DNA from: Boesenbergia rotunda
Taxonomy: Eukaryota > Streptophyta > Magnoliopsida > Zingiberales > Zingiberaceae
Length of the DNA: 64,000 bases
Reading direction: 5' to 3'
NCBI GenBank assembly: GCA_024364735.1
Contig: JAGFNQ010004004.1
Coordinates: 1-64,000 of the forward strand
The notes under the pieces are model-generated. The model saw nothing but the letters and a program-made list of their open reading frames with translations, was not told the origin of the DNA and searched no databases. The position numbers and the translations under genes are program-made. Below are positions 47,201 to 56,188 of this stretch, one piece after another. Every line of letters begins with the position of its first letter. Position 1 is the stretch's first letter.

Positions 47201-49945
47201 CTTGGTTCGGAGCCTGGGTCGACTCCTACTCCAAGGCCCACGGTCGTTGACCGTTTTCTGCGGGCAATTCTATAAGTTCGTAAAAGTTTACAAGAAAGAT
47301 TATAACAAGAACAATTTAGTAAACTTTAAATACAGCTCTTCGTTACCGACGTCCGGTGTAGATCGAAGTTTCGGAGCAGCGGGACGTCGTCAGCTCGAGT
47401 TGGAAGATTTCTGGAGCGTGTCGCGGAAGCAGAAGAGCGCAGAAGTGTCGCAGCAATTGATGCTCTGAAGAAGGAGGTCGAGGGCCCTTTATATAGGGCC
47501 TGGGGGCGCCCTGGTCGACGGGGGCGCCCCCCCACGTGGCAGCAGATCCACACAAAGCGCAGTCAACCACTTATCCCTTGAACTTCGGGATAAGGTCTTG
47601 ACTGGGGCGCCCTGTACGCTGGGGGCTCCCTGGTTGACTCGGCCAACTCTTATCCGCAGCGCTGAGTCTTCTTTGGTAAATCTGGCTGGGGGCGCCCGGG
47701 ACAGCGGGGGCGCCCTGTGCATGTAGCGCAGACGCGACAGAGTTGATTTGCAATGGGGGCGCCCGGGACAGCGGGGGCGCCCTCAGAATGTACTGTCGAG
47801 GTTCTTCTGGTTGTGTTGTGTTTTGTGTTCACCTTGGGGGCGCCCGGGACACTCCGGGCGCCCTGGTCAGCGATCGCCTCTTTCCTTTGAGGCATTCTGA
47901 GCTGCAGACACACGTTCCTTTGGTCCTGCATCCAGGGTTAGTCCAAAACACAATAAACCAATAACATAATGAATTATACAGCCTTGGCTGTCTTGGTTCT
48001 GACTTTGGTCTCCAAAATGGAGCCCTAGGTCGAACCGACGCCTAATGTTCCCTCAAGGGGAACGCGTCCTCACCTACTCCTCTCGGGAGAATTTACCTGG
48101 TGCCAACCGGATCCTCCAGTTGGACTTTTGCCCGGCAGCCCTTCGCCAGGTCTTGGTTTTTGCCTAGCAGCCCTTCGCCAGGACTTGGTTTTCGCCTAGC
48201 AGCCCTTCGCCAGGACTTGGTTTTCGCCTAGCAGCCCTTCGCCAGGACTTGGTTTTCGCCTAGCAGCCCTTCGCCAGGACTTGGTTTTTGCCCAGCAACC
48301 CTTCGCCAGGACTTGGTTTCCTGACAGCCCATCGTCAGGTGCCTAGCAGCCCTTCGCTAGGACTTTGTTTCCTGCACTCTCAAGCAGCATTGTTAGATAC
48401 CAAACAACCCTTAACTTTGAATCCTTTGCCAATATCAAAACAAGGTTCGATCTGGTGTTTCCTGCACCAACAGATTAAACCCATGTTCATTTGCTCATTG
48501 TCTATTACGATTAATTTGATCAATGCCTTACCCTTATGTTCACTTGATTATTTGTTCCGTGATCAAATCTTGGGTCTTTGATTAAACCTATGTTCATATG
48601 ATCAATTCGATCTTGCTCAATTGATTTAAACTATGTGCATGATCAATTCTTAAAATCCATTAGAAGATCATCCAAGGGAAAAGAACCCGTGGAGGGAAGC
48701 TCAAAGGGCAAAGGTCCTTCATCATCTACACCCCCTTCAAGACCTCCACCACCTCCACATACCAGATTTCAAAATATTCATCATGCTCTAGACTTTCAAT
48801 GGCACACTTTCAAACTCATGTCATGTCGATCGGTGGACCAAACCTACATTTACGAACATTGTCCTACGATACGACAGATCATTGAACACTATGAGCTTCA
48901 ATCCATTCTTTTCCTTGAGAGGCCAATCAACTTTGATTTGGTTTCTGAATTTTATAATAACATGGTCAGTGGAGAGGGCACGGGGTGGAGGACCCGTGTC
49001 GCTAGTGTTGACCTTGATTTTAATCTATTTGCTTTCACTACCTTTCTCGGTTGTCGCCGGTCAGATAATGACATTTCACTCTATCCTTATCTTCCGGATC
49101 CCCTACCGGTTCCCTTTGATGGAGTCACCCATGACTCTATCCATGAGTACTTTCTCGATCATCCCAGGTCGAGGGATCTCCGTGAGGTGACCAGTGACTT
49201 CTCTACATTTGCTACTCTTTGTCTTTCCCCCATAGATTATGTCTTATTTAAGATTATCACTAACTGTCTCATCCCTACTACTACAAAGCATCTAGATGAA
49301 ATTCATCCATTCCACTTCTTGATGCTCTACGGGATGCATCAGCAGTTAGACTTTGATATGGTGACGTCCATCTACTTCTCCATCATCGTCCACAGTCAGA
49401 TGTATAGTCAGACGGTTTACATGCCCTTTGGCCATATCATTACTGCTTGGCTGCAGTCGGTAGGTATCGACGTTTCACAGGGTAGCATTGTACCCATGGT
49501 TCGACAGGACTGCCGCCTGGATCGTCGCATGCTCGCTCAGTCCAGCATTGTTGTCGGACCGCAGGGGCTGAGGTGGAAGGATCGGAGACGTGTGGGGGAG
49601 TTACCGAGAGCAGCCCATGATCAGGAGCCGCCCGCTGATGCTGAGGATTACGATGAGTGGGCTCCTGACCTCCGCTGGCAGGTTGCGGAGCTAGAGCGGA
49701 CGATGCAGCGCGAGTTACATATTTTCGAGCTCTGGCGACAGGAGATCAGCTCAGAGTTTCAGTCTTTCGATCGCCGACTAGTCGCTCTAGCATCCGATAT
49801 TTCTGGGATCAACTCACTACAGGACACGTGGTATGAGGAGTGGTACCATCATACGTTTCCTGGTGTTGTGACCTCCAGCAGCTCTGCACCAGGGGATGTC
49901 ATATATATTGCTGATTCTTCAGACGATGACCCCGCAGAGGATTGA
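41252..49945 (+). CDS. Element B ORF3 (env-position protein, plant transposon protein type), probably spliced; intron holds element C
   Basis: The main open frame (48635-49945) has an upstream ATG, but a better start may be a small exon 41252-41262 (ATGACACCTAA|GTAAG) joined to an acceptor at 48662-48663 or 48665-48666. That gives MTPKRSSKGKEPVEGSSKG and about 430 residues. Without element C the intron would be about 0.36 kb. The protein has a Ser/Pro-rich head, then a globular region (RPINFDLVSEFYNNM, VDLDFNLFAFTTFLGC, HPFHFLMLYGM), then a coiled-coil-like part and an acidic tail. The middle resembles the 'putative plant transposon protein' domain found in ORFs after pol in large plant retroelements. 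It sits where SIRE elements carry their env-like ORF, but I see no signal peptide or membrane segment. Splicing is an inference. Confidence 0.5.
41430..42789 (-). repeat. Element C 3' LTR (plus-strand left copy)
   Basis: 1,360 bp. Read on the minus strand, it begins TGTTGGTGCAGG, has a 31-bp hairpin array (42470-42680), then GGGCGCCC palindromes (41858-42212), a TATA-like tatataaaggg (about 41838-41848), and ends CGATCCAACA. The plus-strand and minus-strand frames in this region are not genes. Confidence 0.92.
42470..42680 (-). repeat. 31-bp hairpin array in element C LTR
   Basis: Read on the minus strand: AAGTCC-TGGC, loop gaagggct, GCTA-GGC, repeated about seven times. Variants CCTAGC/GCTAGG, CCTGAC/GTCAGG and CCTGGC/GCCGGG keep pairing. 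The partner LTR (48120-48370) has one unit more. Confidence 0.88.
42790..42803 (-). other. Polypurine tract of element C
   Basis: AAAAAGGGGGAGAT on the minus strand, next to the 3' LTR. Confidence 0.9.
42804..45371 (-). other. Element C 3' non-coding region with internal repeats
   Basis: No pol. Contains many 'aagtacttttgaaa' and 'gaaaagtataagtaattttt' type repeats (43040-43860). Purine tracts GGGGGAG (minus strand) occur at 42988-43001, 43281-43296, 44127-44140 and 44281-44293. Three diverged copies of a segment around 'tcctaggaagcttgttgac' lie near 43911, 44153 and 44306. Confidence 0.7.
45372..46556 (-). CDS. Element C gag, intact, two zinc knuckles
   Basis: 394 codons from MANQEWNSARPPLFSGENF; an upstream in-frame Met adds 7 residues but the MANQ start matches related gag starts. 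The capsid core has FWRRQMESLLKTHMDIW, LQCGLTNEQLKLVGSF and AREIWEKLINLHQE. An acidic linker follows, then knuckles CYICRERGHYQTKC and CFKCQEVGHYKEEC, both with all Cys and His residues. A C-terminal coiled coil (FKMLRQENETLKIKIDIQEK) ends before HYHII. No frameshift or stop, unlike gag of B. It would package RNA and depend on another element for protease, RT and integrase. Confidence 0.88.
   Translation of the reverse strand: MANQEWNSARPPLFSGENFSFWRRQMESLLKTHMDIWMIIQTGFHLPTEDGLSVAWDKLDEPTLNQIETDARATAILQCGLTNEQLKLVGSFGCAREIWEKLINLHQEISDEEEDQVSYLALSVQAQTAESESEPEPRVEIEPAESDDELTEMVTNFKFFSKLELNNQADTAMVEEGITFAGKTPREPSKKELQPVPKSDSDTESEDQFRSETATIKGEIPNKESKGKITNLNFKNHIICYICRERGHYQTKCPTRKIQTIPPTATKERAPKARKNKSRIQCFKCQEVGHYKEECTDKRYKDPGKPTKMGNCNLHPNQLFTLNTDRLINLPWSNLDMDACLDNLMKSCILAKSKFKMLRQENETLKIKIDIQEKLINNFANLENPEISPHYHII
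47068..47079 (-). other. Primer-binding site of element C
   Basis: TGGTATCAGAGC on the minus strand, two bases from the 5' LTR. Confidence 0.92.
47082..48472 (-). repeat. Element C 5' LTR (plus-strand right copy)
   Basis: 1,391 bp, near-identical to 41430-42789, with one extra 31-bp unit. Confidence 0.92.
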
Positions 49946-50479
49946 TGCTATTGACCGTTATTATTTGTGTCACATTTGATTGTTATGCTTTGTACGATAT
50001 TTGACTGAGTTGTATTTGCCTTGACTCTGATGCTTGATGATGCATCTGATATTTTGCATGTATTTCACATTTGCCTTACCATGTTTTGATTGTTGGCTTA
50101 TATGTGTGTTCACATGATTACTATCTGCATGTATGCCTCATTATGCGTTGTTATGAATTGTTATGATTATGCTTATGATGCTATGTTCATATGATACATA
50201 TGCTTGTTTTGTCATGCCTTATCTTTGTCATATGTTTTCATATGCCCTCAAACTTTTCATATCTTATGTTGTTTTGGGAAACCCCTAGGGTTGAGGGGGA
50301 GTATGTTTAAACTTAACAGCCCCTCTAGACCCTTTTCAATGTTCGACAAAGGGGGAGAGTGTGTTGGTTAAGTTTAGGATGATCATGTTGTAGGGGGAGG
50401 ATCCTGATTCACCTATGATCCTGAAATTTGAAAAAATTGATTGAGAATCCCTAAACTTAAAATCGGGTTGTCAAACAAC
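49946..50479 (+). other. Element B 3' non-coding region
   Basis: T/G-rich, with irregular 'atgcttatgatgctatgttcat' type phrases. Carries an extra purine tract (acaaagggggagag, 50346-50359), 134 bp before the polypurine tract. No gene. Confidence 0.7.
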
Positions 50480-50493
50480 AAAAAGGGGGAGAT
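50480..50493 (+). other. Polypurine tract of element B
   Basis: AAAAAGGGGGAGAT immediately before the 3' LTR; primes plus-strand DNA synthesis. Confidence 0.92.
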
Positions 50494-52695
50494 TGTTGAT
50501 GCAATTTGACCATGATTGTTGTTTTAGTGTTGACACCGATTTTAGTTTAGGTTGATGATTATGATTAAGTCCTGATCGGGGATTAGACACGAAGTGGAAA
50601 AGTCCTAACCTGGAGGGTTAGGTGTGAAAAATCCTAGCTTGGAAGGCTAGGTGTGGAAAAATCCTAACTTGGAGGGTTGGGTGAAAAGTCCTAGCTTGGA
50701 GAGCTAGGTGAAAAGTCCTAACTTGGAGGGTTAAGTGAAAAGTCCCAACTTGGAGGGTTAGGTGAAAAGTCCTAGCCTGGAGGGCTAGGTTGGATGAAAT
50801 CCCGGTGAGTGAAGCCGGGTGACTGAAACCCTGGTGAGTGAAGCCAGGTCCCGGTGAGTGAAGCCGGGTGACTGAAACCCTAGTGAGTGAAACCAGGTCC
50901 TAGATTGGAGGGCTAGGTTGATGTCCTAGTGAGTGAAGCTGGGCATGGCACGAGTCAGAGATGGGTCGGAGGCTTGTTCTCATGACTTAGAGGAGATCTG
51001 ACCTTGCCTGGATCGGTCTGATGACCGATCAGGGAAGTTGGCACGGTGCACTTTCATGGATCGGTCTGGTGACTAATCCAGCGATGACTGATCGGTCTGG
51101 TGACAGATCAGGGAGCACATAGTGAGGTTGGGAACCTACTGCCCGGCTCCTGATCGGTCCGGTGACCGATCAGGGAGCAGGCAGTTCCTTCACTGTCCGG
51201 CTCCTGATCGGTCCAGTGACCGATCAGGGAGCAGGCAGTTCCCTCACTGACCGGCTCCTGATCGGTCTGGTGACCGATCAGGGAGCAGGCAGATCCCTCA
51301 CTACTTGGCTCCTGATCGGTCCGGTGACCGATCAGGGAGCAGGCAGTTCACTCACTGCTTGGCTCCTGATCGGTTTGGTGACCGATCAGGGAGCACACAG
51401 TGAGATGAGTTCCCCCGCTGATCAGCTCCTGAACGGTCTGGTGACTGATCCATGACCTAGGATCTGATATCCGCGATTACGATTTTCACTGTGTGGACCG
51501 ATCAGGATGGAGCCTGATCGGTCAGGGAGCTACCTGATCGGTCTGGTGACCGATCAGGTCACAGCCTGATCGGTCTGGTGACCGATCAGGCCTGTGTCAC
51601 CGCAAAAGCTGGGAGTCCCAGCAAAGCGGTGGATCGGTCTGGTGACCGACCCACGAGCCCTGGATCGGTCCGGTGACCGATCACTTTAATTCAAAATGCA
51701 CTGTCAGACGCTCTGAACACGTCTGAACACATCTAATTTCCCTGCTATTAATCTCTGATGCATGATTCTCTGTGTGATATGCTGTGCTAATGGTCTGATT
51801 AAGCTGCAGGTGACAGGGATGGATTCAAACACTCAAGGAGAGTCAATGGAGGCCTTTCCTTGGAGCAGGTTTGTCCATTTTCCATCTTAGGTTGTAACGG
51901 ACGCTGGCGCTGGCTGGAGCTGCTGACTGGGGCTCGTCTGAGGGAATCTTAGGGAGTCCAGGAGAGCTCAGTGGTGGCTGGTTGTTGCAGGAGAGCAGCT
52001 GGAGGCTGCAGTGAGGTGGTGACCTGGCGCTAGTGGAGAAGACTTAAGCGGCGTAGCGGAGAAGTGCTGAAGAGACTTCTCACTAGAGCTTACTGCGACT
52101 TCTTCTTACTGCATTCTTGTGCTTGTGCGATTACTTCCATTATCTCTTGAGCAAGCGATTGTGATCTTTGAAGCAACCATCTGTTACTTAAACACTTGAA
52201 GGAAGAAACAAGAGGCTTGGCGAGTCCATCAGCGAGAAGACACGAAGAAGGGAGTTCTTGCGTGAGATCGTCGCTGGGTGGAGCTCGGGAGAAGTTCTTC
52301 TTGTGTTCTTGTCTGTTCTAAGTGCTAAGTAAGATCTTTCTTGTATTTCATTGTGCTTAACATTTTATCTCTGTTTAAACGCTGTGGAGAGGTTACTCCA
52401 CCGAGAAGGAAGTTTCTTACTATCCGGATTTTCTAGGGCTTGATCTGCCGACGATCAAGGGATCGCCCACCTTAAGGGCACGCCAAGGAGTAGGGGCAAG
52501 TTATCCCCGAACCTTGTAAATTCTCTTGTTAGCGTTCTTGTGTTTGCTCGTAGCTTAGAGTTTTCATTTCTGCATACTCTGTTTTCCTTAGCTTCCGCTG
52601 TGCTACTAACATTTGAGGTGCAGAATTTCAAAAGCGCTAAAGTTCAAGTGTCTGGCTATATTCACCCCCCCTCTCTAGGCATCCAAGGTTCAACA
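50494..52695 (+). repeat. Element B 3' LTR
   Basis: 2,202 bp, partner of 32916-35128, differing by scattered substitutions and a few small indels. Hairpin array at 50580-50950, palindromes at 51000-51685. Confidence 0.92.
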
Positions 52696-52759
52696 CTTAA
52701 CATATTTCTTTATATTTGTGCAAAAATTGAAAATCATGTAAGCAATCAACCCAAGTTTG

Positions 52760-53745
52760 ATCTGGTAGATCATGTGTTTTGATGTGTGTGTCAATATGAT
52801 TAAGTTAGGTTTTCAAATTGGTTTGATGTGTGTGTTTAAGTCTTGCAAGACTTAGTGAATCACACATGAGGAATAGCAGAGTGAAGCATCCGAGGGATGA
52901 GAGCCGAAGGAAGAGGACTTCAAAGGGTGAGCTGAGGAAGTAGACTTCAAAGGCATACGCGAAAGATGACATGGAGAAGAGCCGTGGGCTTGTGTGCGCA
53001 TCCGAGGGACGAGAGCCTAAAGAAGAGAATTTCAAGGGGCAAGCCGAGGAAGTGGACTTCAAGGCATACAAGAAGGAAGGACTCTGGAGAGATTAAGAGT
53101 GAGCTTGTAAGCAGGACAGTCGACTGGCAAGGAAGACAATCGACTGGCACCGCTGAGAGTGAACTGTAGCAGTCGACTGGTAAGGGAACCAGTCGACTAG
53201 TAAGGAACCAGTCGACTGATCTTTCTGTAAGGTCGAACAGCATGTAGCAGTCAACTGGCCTGTTAAAAATTGAGCCGTTGGCTGGACACTAGCCGACTCG
53301 TCCTGGTGGCAGTCGACTTATGTCGGGGCTGAGCTGTTTGTTAATAGCTCTTTCCTCTATTTAAGAGGAAGCCTTGGGGCATGAAGAGGTTACAAATTGT
53401 GATTGAAAAACCTCTTCTAAGTGCCCAAAGCTTTTAAAGTCTATTCTCTTCCTCATACTCTTAGTCTCATCTTGTAAAAGAGGAAGAGATCATCTTGTGA
53501 GAGTTTCTCCACCTTCAAGCTTGATTAAAAAGGAGAAGAGCATAATAGAGCTTGATTATGTGGGTGTGGATCCTTGGATTAGTCACCTTAAGGAGGTGGA
53601 GACCAAGTAAATCAAGGGAGTTAACATTGTCTTAATTCTTAATTATTTTTGGCTATCTTTCTTTTGTGTTTTGGCTAATATTTTGTAGGCAACATTCAAG
53701 AGAAGCTATTCATCCCTCCTCTAGCTAGACGCAAAGGTCCTAACA
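52760..53745 (+). repeat. Element A right LTR
   Basis: The end (GGTCCTAACA) is exact; the start is approximate, judged by similarity to the solo LTR at 54515 (shared gattttgatgtgtgggcaat-type stretch). CAGTCGACTG palindromes lie at 53116-53265, upstream of the TATA-like ctctatttaagagg. Confidence 0.65.
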
Positions 53746-54514
53746 TGTAACAACATATAATGAATTGAAAGCCACTTTTGTAAAAGTCACTCTGCAGAAA
53801 ATCTCCCGAGCAGATAATGTCAAGGCTGACGAACTGGCTAAGTTTGCAAGTTCTTTAGCGTCATAGACATTAGATGAGCCTATCATCCAAGAGGATATCG
53901 TGGCTCAGATCGATGGAGAACTTGCTGATGTTATATTACCTGATTGGAAAGAACCTTATGTAGTGTTCCTCCGCAATGGAACAGTACCTGAAGACCATAA
54001 TCAGGCCCGACTCTTTAAGCATAGGACTGCTCGGTTCACGTTGGTCGGGGAAGATCTTTACAAAAGAGCATTCGCAAGGCCATTACTCAAGTGCATCAAC
54101 CCAGGGGACGTCGAGTAGATTATGCAAAAAGTTCATGAAGGAAGGCATATGTAGGAGTCATATCGGCGGTCGGTCAATGGCTAGGAAGATTGTTCTAGCT
54201 GGATATTTTGACCCACACTACAGGCAAATGCTAACAAGTTTATCAATGGGTGCAAATCTTGCCAGAAGCATTAGCATATCCCCCATCGCCCAATTGAACT
54301 ACTTCAGACCTCCACAGTTTCTTGTCCCTTCGATCAGTGGGGGATGGATATAGTAGGTCCCTTTCTGACCGAGCCACAACAGAAGAAGTTCTTGTTGGTT
54401 CTGGTAGATTACCTCTCCAAATGGGTTAAAGCTAAGTCACTCGCCCAAATTACTGAGGCAGCTATGATGAAAATCTTGTGGAAGGATATTGTCTGTAGGT
54501 ATGGAATTCCTCAT
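53746..54514 (+). pseudogene. Tat pol part 2: end of second RNase H, first half of integrase
   Basis: Resumes the frame lost at 24813: TYNELKATFVKVTLQKISRA, then DNVKADELAKFASS (end of RNase H), the region preceding integrase (DWKEPYVVFLRNGTVPED), a decayed zinc region (CKSCQKH), and the integrase core start WGMDIVGPFL with VLVDYLSKWVKAK. Stops at 53864 and 54116 and frame changes. Cut at 54514 by a copia LTR. Confidence 0.8.
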
Positions 54515-55470
54515 TGTTGGGGCAATCGACCCTGAGATGATATGGAGGATCATGAGATTTTGATGTGTGGGCAATATGGTTAAGTTAGAATTTGTGCTAG
54601 ATTAATATATGTACATGAGTGTGCAGGTGTACATGTACACATGGACTTGGTTGATATCTTCGGGTGAAGGATGGCATGGAGGCAAGCTAGAGGCTTGCGT
54701 GCGCATCCGAGGGACCGTTGGATAGCATGGATGATGAGCCGAGGGATACGAACTTCGAGGCATACGTGAAGGGTGGCATGGAGGCAAGCTAGAGGCTTGC
54801 GTGCGCATCCGAGGGACAAGGGCCGAAGATGAAGAGGGCGTGAAGGCAACAGTCAAGGCTGCTGGTGAAGAGTCAACTGGGTTGTGAGGGTCTGAGTATG
54901 AGTGTTTGTACTCAGGGGCTAAGCCGGGAGGGTTTGAGTGAGGAGAGACTAGTACTCGGGAGTGAAACCCTAGGATTAGGTGTGTATCAGTCGACTGGCC
55001 CATTGGCAGTCGACTGGTGTCAACTGGAATAGGCTGGCAGATTCAAACATTATACTATAACGGTCGAATCTGAGTGGGACCAGGTGACTGCCATTTTGGC
55101 AGTCGACTGGTAGCGGCTGTTTCAGACTCGAGCCCTATTTAAAGAGCTCGTTTTTTACTATCTTGCTTGACGAATCTTGTCTTGGGTAAAGGCAAGATAG
55201 TAGTCTTTGTGCTCAGAGGCTTGCTTGGTGTTGTGGTGAGGTTTCTCCACCCACAAGGAGCGACAGATCTAGCCGAAGGTTATCCGGGGATTGATCCACC
55301 AACGGATTCTTGGATTAGTCATCCGTCCGGGGTGGATACCAAGTAAATCGGTTTGTTAGCATTGTCTAGTACTGTTAGTTTTATTTTATTTGTATTTCCG
55401 CTGCGCTAACAATCTTGTAGAGAAAACGACGACGAAGTGCTATTCACCCCCCTCTAGCACTCTATTCGAT
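54515..55470 (+). mobile_element. Solo copia LTR in the Tat integrase, D/A-like family
   Basis: Begins TGTTGGGGCAATC, like the D LTR, and follows that LTR to its cacccccctctagc end. CAGTCGACTG palindromes lie at 54988-55115, then a TATA-like ctatttaaagagc. The last bases (expected CTAACA) are missing, and about 30 codons of integrase between YGIPH and CEGMCVQQAF are also gone, so the right junction was deleted. No target duplication remains. Confidence 0.75.
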
Positions 55471-56188
55471 CATGTGAAGGGATGTGTGTTCAGCAAGCCT
55501 TCATTTTAGTCGCTTACCCACAAAGCAATGACCAAGCCAAAGTTGTCAATCAAGAAATAATTAGAGAGCTCAAGATAAAGTTGGAACATGTGAGTGGTAG
55601 TTAGGTCGAGGAGCTCCCGAGCGTCTTATGATCCTATCATACTATTCCTAAAGAGAGAACTGGGTAGAGTCCTTTTCATCTTGTCTACGATGTAGAGGTC
55701 GTGATCCTAGTTGAGATCGGTGATGAATCAATTTGACGCCAACTTTACAATAAGGAGTTAATGATCAGGAGCGACTGCTCGAGCTGGATCTGGTTACTGA
55801 GGTGCGTGATAAAGCTGCTACCCGGCTAGCTGCATACCGCCAACATATGAAGCATGTCTACAACTGCCAAGTGACCCCCAGGACTTTCCAGGTCAGAGAT
55901 CAGGTATGGAAGAGAATCAAGCCTGTCGGTGACGTTGGTAAACTCGAACCACAATGAAGTGGGTCTTACACAATGGTCAAAAAGCTCACAAGTGATAGTT
56001 ATTATTTGCAAGATGCTAATGCCAAAAGGTTGGATAGGCCATGGAATGCAAATAACCTCTAATCCTACCATAAACAGTAATTTCTACCATGAAATACTTT
56101 TGCATGTACCTGTATTTGTATTCCCTTGAAATTTTGTCAATTAAATGGATAGGAAAAATGTCATTCGGGAGCTCGAGTGTATAGTAAT
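55471..56188 (+). pseudogene. Tat pol part 3: integrase C-terminal half and 3' end
   Basis: VAYPQSNDQAKVVNQEIIREL, then VEELPSVL and FHLVYDVEVVI follow the Tat integrase. The tail ends near 56060 with a region corresponding to RLDRPWNANNLQ. Then come about 130 bp of non-coding DNA to the Tekay-type LTR. Several stops. Confidence 0.75.

Larger units (their letters stand above)
41430..48472 (-). mobile_element. Copia element C, gag-only, 7.0 kb, TSD GATTA
   Basis: Minus-strand element with 5' LTR 47082-48472, 3' LTR 41430-42789, primer site 47068-47079, one intact gag (45372-46556), about 2.6 kb of non-coding DNA, and a polypurine tract at 42790-42803. GATTA flanks it at 41425-41429 and 48473-48477. 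By eye the LTRs differ at about nine bases plus one 31-bp repeat unit and a G-run, so it is the youngest complete element here. No protease, integrase or RT in any frame. Confidence 0.93.
32916..52695 (+). mobile_element. Copia element B (SIRE/Maximus type) with gag, pol and ORF3; host of element C; TSD CTTAA
   Basis: Both LTRs are present (32916-35128 and 50494-52695), with primer site, gag, pol, a third ORF and a polypurine tract. CTTAA flanks it at 32911-32915 and 52696-52700. Element C (41430-48472) lies between pol and ORF3; without C, B is about 12.7 kb. It is the only element here with copia-type integrase, RT and RNase H. Lesions: stops in gag at 35298 and 35520, frameshifts near 36470 and 37670, a stop at 38388, and a DSG-to-DSR change in the protease. 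Confidence 0.93.
24814..53745 (+). mobile_element. Copia element A (SIRE type), gag without pol, host of elements D and B
   Basis: Left LTR 24814-25323 (truncated), primer site, gag pieces interrupted by element D, then about 860 bp of non-coding sequence interrupted by element B, then the right LTR ending at 53745. Between the end of gag (32054) and the right LTR nothing encodes integrase or RT. So A, without its insertions about 4-5 kb, is a gag-only derivative. The Tat reading frame resumes directly after it (TYNELKATFVKVTLQ). I find no clear target duplication, consistent with loss at the left edge. Confidence 0.7.

Noticed and set aside
48635..49945. ORF3 of element B as a true envelope gene
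   Set aside because: Position fits the env-like ORF of SIRE elements, but no signal peptide or transmembrane segment is visible and the central region looks like the plant transposon protein domain.
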